Notes under the pieces: model-generated
The model's database searches: none
What the model saw: only the letters and a program-made list of their open reading frames with translations
What the model was told of the DNA's origin: nothing
Part shown: piece after piece, positions 39,743-48,413 of the stretch
Numbering within the stretch: position 1 is the first letter of the stretch
Layout of the letters: every line of letters starts with the position of its first letter
DNA from: Amycolatopsis tucumanensis
Lineage (GTDB): Bacteria; Actinomycetota; Actinomycetes; Mycobacteriales; Pseudonocardiaceae
Direction of reading: 5' to 3'
Length of the DNA: 64,000 nucleotides
NCBI RefSeq assembly: GCF_021654135.1
Contig: NZ_JAKGSD010000001.1
Span: forward strand, 472,026 to 536,025
Made by a program: the position numbers and the translations under genes

Positions 39743-40456
39743 TCACGAAGCGGTCAGCGACCGCAGTTCGTCGACGGTGCCGAAGAACGTGTCCTGGTTG
39801 CCCGGTAGCGGGCCGGCCACCGCGGACTGCCAGAACTTCGCGGTCCAGCCACCGGGCACCTCGCCCATCGTGGTGTTGTAGCGGGCCAGCCAGAGGACGT
39901 GGTCGGCGGCGAACGCGGTGCTGTCCGCCGTGCACGCCTTCCACCACCGGTTCGTCGTGTAGATGATCGGGGTGTGCCCGGTGCGCCGCTTCAGCTCGGT
40001 GCTGAAGTCGCGGATCCAGGCGACCATGTCCGCGGGCGACTTCGCGTAGCAGGCCGGCGTGTTCGGCGTGTCCTCCAGGTCCAGCGTCGGCGGCAGGGTC
40101 ATGCCGTCGGCGAACCACTTGCCGTCGTGGGTGTGCAGGTACGCGGCCTGCTCGGCGCCGCCCGTCTTGTCCGGGCGCGCGTAGTGGTAGGCCGACCGGT
40201 ACAGCCCCGCCGCCTTCGCGCCGCGGAACTGCGCCAGGAAGTTCGGGTTCACGTAGCCGACGCCCGCGGTGTCCTTCACGAACACGAACCGCGCGCCCGC
40301 CGCCCTGGCCGCGGTGAAGTCGGGCACACCCTGCGAGGCGCTGATGTCGAACCCGGCGACCGGCGCCGCGGGCTGCGCGGAGGCCACTGCGGGCGCGAAG
40401 CCGGCCACGAGGGCCGTCACCACCGCCACCATCCGGAAGATCGTTTTCGCTGCCAC
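39743..40456 (-). CDS. Secreted GH25 lysozyme-type muramidase
   Basis: The 237-residue product has an N-terminal signal peptide (to about residue 28, ending AVASAQPA) and a GH25 fold. The core is GFDISASQGVPDFTAAR, FVFVKDTAGVGYVNPNFLAQ, LYRSAYHYARP and the DxE motif in PTLDLEDTPNTPACY. In most GH25 the second block reads KATEG; here it reads KDTAG, so activity is uncertain. The two cysteines ACY and KACT may form a disulfide. The start is GTG 40456. It is a single gene, convergent with nothing and downstream of a TetR gene. Confidence 0.85.
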   Translation of the reverse strand: MAAKTIFRMVAVVTALVAGFAPAVASAQPAAPVAGFDISASQGVPDFTAARAAGARFVFVKDTAGVGYVNPNFLAQFRGAKAAGLYRSAYHYARPDKTGGAEQAAYLHTHDGKWFADGMTLPPTLDLEDTPNTPACYAKSPADMVAWIRDFSTELKRRTGHTPIIYTTNRWWKACTADSTAFAADHVLWLARYNTTMGEVPGGWTAKFWQSAVAGPLPGNQDTFFGTVDELRSLTAS

Positions 40457-40515
40457 GTCCCGGACCGTAGATCCACTTCCGGGTCATCGCGCGGCGCGTG
40501 ACCGCATCGGGTGAG

Positions 40516-41103
40516 TCAGGCGCCCGGGAACGAGGCGGCCCACATCGCCTCCAGGCCGGCCGTCAGCTGCTCCGACGTCGGCGCCCCGTCCGGGTCGAGC
40601 AGCCACTGCACGGCCAGCCCGTCGCAGATGGCGATCACGAAGCTGGCCACCGCCTGGCAGCGCGGGTCGTCGGCCGTGGTGCCGTCCGCCAGCGACCGCG
40701 CGACCAGCTCGGCGACCTTCGCGCGGCAGCGCCGGTACTGCTCGGCGAACTGCTCCCGCAGCGACTCGGTCCGCTCGGCCTGCGCCAGCGCCTCGACGTA
40801 GGACAGCAGCAGCGCCCGGCTGGCGGGCAGGCTGTCCAGCATCGCCGCCCACGCGCGCCGCCCGCGCTCGATCGGCGGGACGGCGGGCTCGGCCATCGCG
40901 ATCGAGGCCAGCTTGTCGGTCCACTCCTCGAACACCTCGCCGATCGCGGCGTTGAGCAGGCCCGCCTTGGACCCGAAGTGGTACCCGATCGAGTGCAGGT
41001 TGGTGTCCGACGCCGCGACCAGGTCCCGCGCCGTGATGTGCGCGTACCCCTTCTCCTCCAGCAGCCGCCGCGCGGCGGCGAGCAGCTCTTCCCGGTGTCC
41101 CAC
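40516..41103 (-). CDS. TetR-family transcriptional regulator
   Basis: The 195-residue protein has the TetR HTH in residues 5-50: REELLAAARRLLEEKGYAHITARDLVAASDTNLHSIGYHFGSK, with its SIGYHFGSK landmark. The C-terminal domain (about 60-195) is all helical and would bind a ligand. The start is GTG 41103. It lies 74 bases from the divergent P450 gene and probably represses it through the palindrome-like site at 41130-41145. Confidence 0.92.
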   Translation of the reverse strand: MGHREELLAAARRLLEEKGYAHITARDLVAASDTNLHSIGYHFGSKAGLLNAAIGEVFEEWTDKLASIAMAEPAVPPIERGRRAWAAMLDSLPASRALLLSYVEALAQAERTESLREQFAEQYRRCRAKVAELVARSLADGTTADDPRCQAVASFVIAICDGLAVQWLLDPDGAPTSEQLTAGLEAMWAASFPGA

Positions 41104-41117
41104 ACCGGAACCCTAGC

Positions 41118-41146
41118 TGGACACCCGAGTTACACGTGCGTATAAA
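41118..41146 (+). promoter_or_regulatory. P450 promoter with overlapping TetR-type operator
   Basis: TGGACA (41118-41123), a 17-base spacer and TATAAA (41141-41146) form a good sigma-70-type promoter for the P450 gene. TTACACGTGCGTATAA (41130-41145) is a near-palindrome (12 of 16 positions symmetrical) overlapping the -10, a likely operator for the divergent TetR. Confidence 0.75.
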
Positions 41147-41176
41147 TGAGGCACCGGTCACGTCGAGGAGGTCGCG

Positions 41177-42496
41177 ATGAGCGTCGAAACCCCGTCCCGG
41201 ACGAGCGCGCTGCCGCTGCCGCCCGGCCCGAGGCTCCCGGCGGGCGTGCAGACGGTGCTCTTCGGCAACTTCCGGCACGTGCTGATGCCCCTGCTGCGGC
41301 GCCGCTACGGCGACCTCGTCCGCCTCAACCTCTACCCCGAGCGGCACGTCGTGCAGCTGGCGGACGTCGACCACATCAAGGCCGTGTTCAGCGGGCCCGC
41401 CGACGTGTTCCACGCCGGCGAGGGCAACATCATCCTCAAGCCGCTGATGGGCCCGCACTCGGTGCTGCTCACCGACGAGGACGTGCACCTGCGCGCCCGC
41501 AAGCTGCTGATGCCCGCCTTCCACGGCGCGGCGTTGCGCGGTTACCGGGAGATGATCACTGAGCTCGCCGAGGCCGAGGTCGCGAGCTGGACGCCGGGCC
41601 GGGTGTTCCGGTCGCACGAGCGCATGCAGGCGCTGACGCTGGAGATCATCCTGCGGGTGGTGTTCGGCGTCGCCGAGGGGCCGCGGCTGGACGAGCTGCG
41701 TGCCCTGCTCACCAGGATCGTCGACATCGGGGTGCTCGAACTGTTCGGCTGGCACAACGCGAAGCTGCGCCGGTTCGGGCCGTGGCGGCGCTACAGCCTG
41801 GCGCAGGACAGGGTGGACGAGCTGCTCTACGCCGAGATCGCCGACCGCCGCAAGGCCGACGACCTCGACGGGCGCGGCGACGTGCTGTCCCGCCTGCTGA
41901 CGGTGCCCGCCGAGGACGACCGGCTCTCCGACGCGGAGCTGCGGGACCAGCTGATCACCCTGCTGCTGGCCGGGCACGAGACCACCGCTACCGCGCTGGC
42001 CTGGTCATTCCACGAGCTGGCGCGGGACCCGGCGCGGCAGCGGCGGGCGAGCGAGGCGGCCGACGCCGGGGACGAGAAGTACCTGGAGGCGGTGGCCAAG
42101 GAGGCGATGCGGCAGCACCCGGTGATCTCCGAGGTGGCGCGGCGGCTGACGCGCGACATCGAGATCGGCGGCTACCGGATTCCCGCCGGCTACACGGTGA
42201 TGCCCTCGATCGCGCTGGTTCAGGGCGATCCGGCGCACCACGAGGACCCGGCGGCGTTCCGGCCGGAGCGGTTCCTCGACGGCGGCCCGGCGTCCGGCAC
42301 GTGGTTCCCGTTCGGCGGCGGCGTGCGGCGTTGTCTCGGTGCCGGGTTCTCGCTGCTGGAGGCGACGATCGTGCTGCGGGCGGTGCTGACGCGGTTCGCG
42401 GTGGAACCGGACCGCGCCCGCGGCGAGCACTCGAAGCCGCGGCACATCACGATGGTGCCCGGGCGGGGCGCCCGGATCGCGGTCATCCCCCGGTGA
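41177..42496 (+). CDS. Cytochrome P450 monooxygenase
   Basis: The 439-residue haem enzyme has all P450 landmarks: the I-helix LLAGHETTATAL at about residue 264, the ExxR motif KEAMRQ near 308 and the haem loop FPFGGGVRRCLGAG with ligand Cys near residue 386. The proline-rich start (SALPLPPGPRLP) is typical. Substrate unknown; no ferredoxin gene adjoins. The ATG is preceded by GAGGAGG. The promoter overlaps a putative TetR operator. Its stop codon overlaps the downstream minus-strand membrane gene by 14 bases. Confidence 0.95.
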   Translation: MSVETPSRTSALPLPPGPRLPAGVQTVLFGNFRHVLMPLLRRRYGDLVRLNLYPERHVVQLADVDHIKAVFSGPADVFHAGEGNIILKPLMGPHSVLLTDEDVHLRARKLLMPAFHGAALRGYREMITELAEAEVASWTPGRVFRSHERMQALTLEIILRVVFGVAEGPRLDELRALLTRIVDIGVLELFGWHNAKLRRFGPWRRYSLAQDRVDELLYAEIADRRKADDLDGRGDVLSRLLTVPAEDDRLSDAELRDQLITLLLAGHETTATALAWSFHELARDPARQRRASEAADAGDEKYLEAVAKEAMRQHPVISEVARRLTRDIEIGGYRIPAGYTVMPSIALVQGDPAHHEDPAAFRPERFLDGGPASGTWFPFGGGVRRCLGAGFSLLEATIVLRAVLTRFAVEPDRARGEHSKPRHITMVPGRGARIAVIPR

Positions 42497-42902
42497 GGAG
42501 CAGGCCGCCCAGCGCGACCAGGGCGAGCACCGTGACGGCCTCGAGGACGACGTAGACGAGGTGCGCCCGGGACCGCGGCACATCCTCGCCCGCCAGCACG
42601 CGGTCGGAGCGGCGGTTCAGCGGCGGCCGGACCACGGCGAGCTGCACGACGAGCACGACTGCGGCGACCGCGCCGGCCAGGTAGACCGGCCACCGGACGT
42701 CCGACAGGGCGACCCCGGCCGCGACGAGGATGGCGAGCACCACCTCGGCCCGGTTGAGCGCGCGGAAGACGATGCGCCCGATGCCCAGCCCGAGCGGCAC
42801 GGTCACGCCGGGAGCGCGGAACTTCAGCGGCGCCTCCAGGAACGAGATGCCGAGCACCATGCCCAGCCAGAGGCAGGTGACACCACCGGCGAGTTCAGCC
42901 AT
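42483..42902 (-). CDS. Small four-helix membrane protein
   Basis: The 139-residue product has four hydrophobic segments (about 5-20, 49-65, 70-88, 113-135). The first carries the polar motif LGISFLEAPLKFRAPG, whose repeated Gly/Ser and the LEAP.KF text occur in small actinobacterial membrane proteins; I do not recognise a named family. The ATG at 42902 has an AGGTTCTCC-complement site (GGAGGTTCTCC). Convergent with the P450 gene (14-base overlap). Function unknown. Confidence 0.75.
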   Translation of the reverse strand: MAELAGGVTCLWLGMVLGISFLEAPLKFRAPGVTVPLGLGIGRIVFRALNRAEVVLAILVAAGVALSDVRWPVYLAGAVAAVVLVVQLAVVRPPLNRRSDRVLAGEDVPRSRAHLVYVVLEAVTVLALVALGGLLLTGG

Positions 42903-43069
42903 GGAGAACCTCCAGTTCGGGGCAGGGGTACGGACCGGGGCAGGGCAGGTGGTTCGCGCGCGTCGCGGAGTCAGGCATCGGCCCGCCTCCGGTTCGGCGC
43001 GGGCATTCGGGGCGGCGCCGGTGGTCGCGCGCGGAGCGAGTCAGACATCGGCGGGCCGGTTCGGCGCTG

Positions 43070-43660
43070 GGCAGGTGGTTCGCCCGTGCCGCTGCGGCCA
43101 CCGGCCGGCCCCGGCCGCGGCAGCGTTCGGAGCGGCGCGGGTCCGGGAGCGGCGAGGGCCGGTTCGGCGCCGGCCAGGTGGCTCGCCCACCGAGCCCACA
43201 CAGCCATCGACTGCCCCGGCTCAGCGCGGGGGTTCGAGTCGGCGCGGGGTCGCCGGGAGCCGCGCGGGGCCATCTCGGCGCGGGGCCGGTGGTTCGCCCG
43301 TGGCGCCGCGTCAGCCACCGGCCGTCCCACGCCGCGGCAGCGTTTGGGGCGGCGCGAGGGCCGGTTCGGCCCCAGGCAGATGGTTCGGCCACCGAGCCCA
43401 CCAGCCATCGACTGCCCCGGCTCAGCGCGGGGGTTCGAGTCGGCGCGGGGTCGCCGGGAGCCGCGCGGGGCCATCTCGGCGCGGGGCCGGTGGTTCGCCC
43501 GTGGCGCCGCGTCAGCCACCGGCCGTCCCACGCCGCGGCAGCGTTCGGAGCGGCGCGAGCGTCGGTTCGGCGCCGGCCAGGTGGTTCGGCCACCGAACCC
43601 ACCAGCCATCCACTGCCCCGGCTGGGCGCGGGGGCTGGGGTCGGCGGTACGCTCGCGCGT
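43070..43660. repeat. GC-rich array with 201-bp period, about three copies
   Basis: The gap 42903-43664 is mostly one array. The phrase CAGCCATCGACTGCCCCGG recurs at 43201 and 43402, and CAGCCATCCACTGCCCCGG at 43603, a period of 201 bases; a diverged partial copy lies to the left. The unit keeps several frames open (201 is 67 codons). Shorter echoes of the text TCAGGCATCGGC, the end of the adjacent regulator gene, occur at 42971 and 43041. No gene signals are seen. Confidence 0.87.
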
Positions 43661-43664
43661 CGGC

Positions 43665-44258
43665 TCAGGCATCGGCCGCCGTCTCCAGCTCCACCACGCA
43701 CGCGTCCGGGTCGGCGAAGGGCAGCAGGCGGCTCGCGCGGAGGGGGCCGTCCGCGAGGGCGCCGTTCAGCATGCCCAGGTGCACCGAGCACACCGCGTCG
43801 CGGTGGCGGGACGCCAGCTCCAGGAACGGGCAGTGCCGCAGGCGGATCCGGTGCGGGTCGGCGGCCTGCTCGGGCTCGAAGCCCAGCTCGTCGAGAATGC
43901 GCACCACCTGCGCGGGCGTCTCCGGACGCGCGTTGAGGCGGCGGCCCCACGCGGCGCCCGCCGTCTCCGGGTCGCCGGGTCCGCCCGTCAGCAGGATCTC
44001 CGCCAGCACCTCGTAGCGCCGGTCCCGGCCCCGCGCCGCCACCGGCGGCACCCGGTACTCGGCCGCGGGCCGTCCCGGGCCGCGCGCGTGGCCCGGCGCC
44101 CGCTCGACCAGCCTGTCGGCCACCAGCTGGTCCAGGTGGAAGCGCACGCTGTTCGGGTGCAGCCCGAGCCGCCCGGCCAGTTCGGCCACGCCCACCGGGC
44201 CCGTCTCCCGGATCGCGCGCAGCACTTCGGCACGGCGTCCCGGCACCTGGTGCGTCAT
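43665..44258 (-). CDS. HTH regulator with a Cys-containing sensor-like domain
   Basis: The 197-residue protein has an N-terminal winged helix of the ArsR/SufR type: RRAEVLRAIRETGPVGVAELAGRLGLHPNSVRFHLDQL. The C-terminal half contains RLRHCPFLELASRHRDAVCSVHLGML, with two Cys and several His, recalling SufR-like regulators in which cysteines bind an Fe-S cluster. The ATG is at 44258. It is divergent from the cupin gene, with an ATCCAAGGAT palindrome between them. Function uncertain; a redox or iron-sulfur sensor is inference. Confidence 0.82.
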   Translation of the reverse strand: MTHQVPGRRAEVLRAIRETGPVGVAELAGRLGLHPNSVRFHLDQLVADRLVERAPGHARGPGRPAAEYRVPPVAARGRDRRYEVLAEILLTGGPGDPETAGAAWGRRLNARPETPAQVVRILDELGFEPEQAADPHRIRLRHCPFLELASRHRDAVCSVHLGMLNGALADGPLRASRLLPFADPDACVVELETAADA

Positions 44259-44299
44259 CGTGGCCTCCCCTGCGCGCGGGTTATCCTGGGCCTGAATTT

Positions 44300-44309
44300 A
44301 TCCAAGGAT
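44300..44309. promoter_or_regulatory. Small palindrome between regulator and cupin gene
   Basis: ATCC-AA-GGAT sits in an A/T-rich island (44296-44321) amid GC-rich DNA, between the divergent regulator and cupin starts. TACTAA (44316-44321) is a possible cupin -10 element. It is a fair candidate operator. Confidence 0.5.
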
Positions 44310-44336
44310 TTTTCGTACTAACAGGGCGGGGTTGGA

Positions 44337-44714
44337 TTGCGCACCACGGCACACCGGCACGGCCCGAGCGAGACCCTCCCGGCGAACCTCCAGGAGATCG
44401 CCGCGGCGGGCGACGGCGCGCCGGGCATCCTGTGGCGGCTGCGCGAGGAGGGCCGCCAGCTCGACGCGAACCTCGTGCACCTGCCCGCGGGCGAGCGGAT
44501 CGGCACGCACGCCGAGCCCGACCTCGACCTGCTGCTGGTGGTCGTGACCGGCGCCGGGAAGCTGACCAAGGGCGAGGAGACGCTCGACGTCGGCCCCGGC
44601 TCGCTGGTGTGGCTGGCGCACGGGCAGGCCAGGGCGATCGAGGCGGGCCCGGAGGGCCTGGCGTACCTGACCGTGCACCGCCGCCGCCCGGGGATGCGGA
44701 TCGGACTCCGCTAG
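44337..44714 (+). CDS. Cupin-domain protein
   Basis: The 125-residue protein is a single small cupin barrel: the first motif ANLVHLPAGERIGTHAEPDLDLLLVV and the second LDVGPGSLVWLAHGQARAIEAG, recognised by G-E-R-I-G-T-H and P-G-S. Only one of the usual metal ligands is a His in each motif, so metal binding may be weak. The start is TTG 44337. It is divergent from the Cys-containing regulator, probably its target. Role unknown; it may bind a small ligand. Confidence 0.82.
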   Translation: MRTTAHRHGPSETLPANLQEIAAAGDGAPGILWRLREEGRQLDANLVHLPAGERIGTHAEPDLDLLLVVVTGAGKLTKGEETLDVGPGSLVWLAHGQARAIEAGPEGLAYLTVHRRRPGMRIGLR

Positions 44715-44981
44715 CGGGGGCGATCGCGACCCCACTGGCGGCGGGGCAAGGCGGGAGACGGCACATCGCCGCGCCGCGGGCTGCGGGCACCGGCCTGCCG
44801 CCTCCGGGTGCGGCGGACCGGGGTGCGTTACCCCGCGGGGCGCGGCAGCCGCCGCGGGCCCCGTGCAGCCGAAATCCTCCCGGCGCAACGGCGATCGCCG
44901 CGCCAAGCCGCGCCGCCCGCAGGCGGTGGGACCGGCGGCGATCGGCGCATCACCGCCCGACGGGCCGCCGACGGCCGGCCG

Positions 44982-46940
44982 CTACCGCCGCCGGGTGCGG
45001 AGGTAGTCGCTGATCACCGCGGCTCCCAGGCCGTCCACCTCGGGCGCCACGACGCGCCCGCCCGACCGCCGCGCGATCAGGTCCACGAACGCCGCCAGCC
45101 GCGGGTCGTCGCCGAGGCGGAACACCGACACCGAGGCGCCCATCTTCGCCAGGCGGTCCACTTCGGACAGCGTCTTGACCAGGGTGCGGGGCTGGGGCGG
45201 GTAGTCGAACTCCGCGGTGCCGTCCGGTTCCAGGTGGGCGGTCGGCTCCCCGTCGGTCACCATCAGCACCACCGGCTGGGCGTCCGGGTGCCGCCGCAGG
45301 TGCCGCCCGGCCAGCAGCAGCGCGTGGTGCGCGTTGGTGCCCTGCTCCCACACCCCCTCCAGCCCGACCAGCTCCGGCAGCTCCACCGTTGCCGCGTACC
45401 GGCCGAAGGTGATCAGCTGCAGCGCGTCGTTGCGGAAGCGGGTGGAGATGAGCTGGTGCAGCGCCAGGGCGGTGCGCTTCATGGGCAGCCAGCGCCCCTC
45501 GGACACCATCGACCACGACGTGTCGACCAGCAGCGCCACTGCGGCTCGCGACCGCAGCTCGGTTTCCACCACCTCCACGTCGGACACGTCCAGCCGCACC
45601 GCGCCGCCGCCCGTCGAGGCCGTCCGCAGCACCGCGTTGCGCACCGTGCGGGACACCTCCCACGGCTCCCGGTCGCCGAACTGCCACGGCCGGCTCGCCC
45701 CGGTCGGCTCACCAGCCGCGCCCGCCGACTCCGTCTGCCGCTCGCCGGTCTTGCCGCGCAGCGAGTGCACGATGTCCGACAGCGCGGTCTCCCCCAGGCG
45801 CCGCAACGCCTTCGGGGTCAGCCGCAGCGAGCCGTCCGGCGCGCGTTCGAACAGACCCTGCGACCGCAGCTCCCGCTCCAGCTCGGACAGCCGCCGCGCG
45901 TCGACCCCGGCGTCCGGCCCGAGCTGGCGTTCCAGCGCCTCCAGGTCGATGTCCTCCAGGCGGGCGCCGGGGTAGGACTGGGCCAGCTGCTCGGCCAGCG
46001 CGTCCAGCTCGGCCAGGTCGGCCATCGCCTGCGCGCCCTCGCCCAGCCCCAGCGGGTCCTGGCCGCGGAACCGCGCCGAGGACGTCCAGTCCTCCCCCGG
46101 CCGCATCGCCTGCAGCCGCGCGTCCAGGCCGGCCAGCTGCTGCCCGATGCGCGGGTCGCCGAACGCCTGCTGCGCCAGCTCGGCCAGCTCCGCCCGCTGC
46201 TCGGCCGACATCGAGTTCAGCATCCGCTGGGCGGCGGCCGCCCGCGCGGCCAGCGCGTCGATCAACTCGTCCACGTCGCGCGGGTTCTCCGGGAAGAACT
46301 CGCCGTGGCGGCGCATGAACTCGTCGAACCGCTCGTCGATGTCGTCCACGCCGCGGGCGTGCGCGTCGAGCAGGGCGTTCAGGTCGGCCAGCATCTGGTG
46401 GACGCGCTCGACGTCCTCCTGGCTGGTGCTCTGCAGCGCCTGCTTCATGCCCTCGAACCGCGCGTCGAGCATCTCCCGGCCGAGCAGGTCGCGGATCTGC
46501 TCGTACTTCTCCCGGCCCTCCTCGGACCGCCACGGGTACTCCGACAGTTCGCGCACCGCGGCGGCCGTGCCCGGCGGCAGCGCGTCGAGCTGCGCCTCGG
46601 CGAAGCGGGCGTCGTCGGACGGGTCGGGGAACAGCGCCCGCTTCTCCGCGTCCAGCGCCTCGTCGAGCAGGCGCCGCACCTCCTGCAGCGTGCCGTCGAG
46701 GCGGTGCCGCCGCTGGATCTCGGCGCGGCGCTGCCACACCCGGCGGGTCATCTCGTCGAGCCCGCGCGTGTTGCGGGTGCCGCGGCGCAGCAGCTCCTCC
46801 AGCGCCGACCGCGGCGACGCGCCGTCCATGACCTCGCGGCCGATCTCGTCGAGCGCCTCGCGCAGGTCGATCGGCGGGGCGAGCGGGTCGGGGCCCTCGT
46901 GCCACGGCCCGTAGGACCAGCCCTCGGGTGCGGTGCTCAC
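44982..46940 (-). CDS. VWA-domain protein, partner of a MoxR-type ATPase
   Basis: The 652-residue product has a helical, Glu/Arg-rich N-terminal two-thirds (about 1-440) and a C-terminal von Willebrand factor A domain with the metal-ion-dependent adhesion motif DTSWS in VALLVDTSWSMVSEGRW near residue 470. The downstream gene order AAA ATPase then VWA is the conserved MoxR-VWA pairing, which probably helps mature or insert a metal-dependent or other complex. Its GTG start overlaps the stop of the ATPase gene. Function unknown. Confidence 0.9.
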   Translation of the reverse strand: MSTAPEGWSYGPWHEGPDPLAPPIDLREALDEIGREVMDGASPRSALEELLRRGTRNTRGLDEMTRRVWQRRAEIQRRHRLDGTLQEVRRLLDEALDAEKRALFPDPSDDARFAEAQLDALPPGTAAAVRELSEYPWRSEEGREKYEQIRDLLGREMLDARFEGMKQALQSTSQEDVERVHQMLADLNALLDAHARGVDDIDERFDEFMRRHGEFFPENPRDVDELIDALAARAAAAQRMLNSMSAEQRAELAELAQQAFGDPRIGQQLAGLDARLQAMRPGEDWTSSARFRGQDPLGLGEGAQAMADLAELDALAEQLAQSYPGARLEDIDLEALERQLGPDAGVDARRLSELERELRSQGLFERAPDGSLRLTPKALRRLGETALSDIVHSLRGKTGERQTESAGAAGEPTGASRPWQFGDREPWEVSRTVRNAVLRTASTGGGAVRLDVSDVEVVETELRSRAAVALLVDTSWSMVSEGRWLPMKRTALALHQLISTRFRNDALQLITFGRYAATVELPELVGLEGVWEQGTNAHHALLLAGRHLRRHPDAQPVVLMVTDGEPTAHLEPDGTAEFDYPPQPRTLVKTLSEVDRLAKMGASVSVFRLGDDPRLAAFVDLIARRSGGRVVAPEVDGLGAAVISDYLRTRRR

Positions 46941-48334
46941 GGCCCGTACACCGTGGTCGCGTCGTCGGAGTCCTTGGCCAGCTGCCGCGCCAGGTACAGC
47001 GACTCCAGCGCCAGCTCGACGGCCGCCGCGATGCGTCCCGGCTCGTCGGTAGCCGACACCCCGGCGCGCTCGGCGACCTCGTGCAGCACCGGCAGCTCGG
47101 GCAGCGCGGCGAGCAGGTCCGCGCCCGGCACGCGCTCGCCGGTGGCGACCAGGTGCCCGTTGGACACCGCCTCGACCAGCGGGCGCAGGTTGAGCCCGCC
47201 GAAGCGCTCGCGAGCGGTCTCGGCCACCGCGCGGCGCAGCAGGTGCACCAAGTGCTCGGTCTCGCGGCCCTCCTCGCCCGGCTCGAACTCGATCTTGCCG
47301 CGCAGCACGGCGGGCACGGCCTCCAGGTCGACCGGGCGCGCCACGGCCGGGTGCTCGCCGGTCAGCGCCGCCCGGCGCAGCGCCGCCGCCGCGACGGTTT
47401 CCGCCGCCGCGACCGCGAACCGGGCCGAGACGCCGGACCGCTGGTCGACGACGGTCGACTCGCGCAGGTTGCGCACGAACCGGGCCAGCACCTCCAGCAG
47501 CGGCTCGCCGACCTCGGCGACCAGGTTCGCCTCCTGGCGCACCACGTCCACCTCGGCGGCGACGGTCAGCGGGTAGTGGGTGCGGATCTCGGCGCCGAAG
47601 CGGTCCTTGAGCGGGGTGATGATCCGGCCGCGGTTGGTGTAGTCCTCGGGGTTGGCGGTGGCGACGAGCAGCACGTCCAGCGGCAGCCGCAGCGTGTAGC
47701 CGCGGATCTGGATGTCGCGCTCCTCCATCACGTTGAGCAGCGCGACCTGGATGCGCTCGGCGAGGTCGGGCAGCTCGTTGATCGCCACGATGCCGCGGTG
47801 CGCGCGCGGCACGAGTCCGAAGTGGATGGTCTCCGGGTCGCCGAGGCTGCGGCCCTCGGCCACCTTCACCGGGTCGACGTCGCCGATCAGGTCGCCGACC
47901 GAGGTGTCCGGCGTGGCCAGCTTCTCGGTGTAGCGCTGATCGCGGTGCAGCCAGGTCACCGGCAGGTCGTCGCCCAGTTCGGCGGCGCGCCGCCGCGAGG
48001 CCGGGGTGATCGGCTCCAGCGGGTGCTCGGCCAGCTCGGAGCCCTCGATCACCGGGGTCCACTCGTCGAGCAGGCCGGCCAGGGTGCGCAGCAGGCGCGT
48101 CTTGCCCTGGCCGCGCTCGCCGAGCAGCACGACGTCGTGCCCGGCCAGCAGGGCGCGTTCGAACTGGGGCAGCACCGTCCGGTCGAACCCGACGATCCCC
48201 GGCCACGGGTTCCGGCCCTCGCGCAGCGCGGCGAGGAGGTTGTCGTGGATCTCGGTCTTGATGCTGCGCGGCAGGTGCCCGGCGGCGCGCAGCTCCCCCG
48301 CGGTGCGCGGGAGGTTCTCGGGTGCGGGTGTCAC
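46937..48334 (-). CDS. MoxR/Mg-chelatase-type AAA+ ATPase
   Basis: The 465-residue protein has the AAA core with Walker A LLGERGQGKTRLL (near residue 75), Walker B region GIVAINELPDLAERIQVALLN and the Mg-chelatase-like insert ERDIQIRGYTLRLPLDVLLVATANPEDYTNRG. It belongs to the ChlI/MoxR group whose members act with a VWA partner; here the VWA gene follows directly. Start taken as GTG 48334 (VTPAPENLPRTAGELR). It is divergent from an unrecognised gene across 79 bases. Confidence 0.92.
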   Translation of the reverse strand: MTPAPENLPRTAGELRAAGHLPRSIKTEIHDNLLAALREGRNPWPGIVGFDRTVLPQFERALLAGHDVVLLGERGQGKTRLLRTLAGLLDEWTPVIEGSELAEHPLEPITPASRRRAAELGDDLPVTWLHRDQRYTEKLATPDTSVGDLIGDVDPVKVAEGRSLGDPETIHFGLVPRAHRGIVAINELPDLAERIQVALLNVMEERDIQIRGYTLRLPLDVLLVATANPEDYTNRGRIITPLKDRFGAEIRTHYPLTVAAEVDVVRQEANLVAEVGEPLLEVLARFVRNLRESTVVDQRSGVSARFAVAAAETVAAAALRRAALTGEHPAVARPVDLEAVPAVLRGKIEFEPGEEGRETEHLVHLLRRAVAETARERFGGLNLRPLVEAVSNGHLVATGERVPGADLLAALPELPVLHEVAERAGVSATDEPGRIAAAVELALESLYLARQLAKDSDDATTVYGP

Positions 48335-48413
48335 GACTACGACGCTACGCACGTCCCGCGGTGTCGTCGACGTGGAGCAACTCCAGCGTCCGGGTGCCGT
48401 ATTCTGGATCGCC

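Noticed and set aside
43070..43660. Long coding genes of 230-430 codons within the 201-bp array
   Set aside because: Several frames are open on both strands at once because the period is a multiple of three; none has gene signals.
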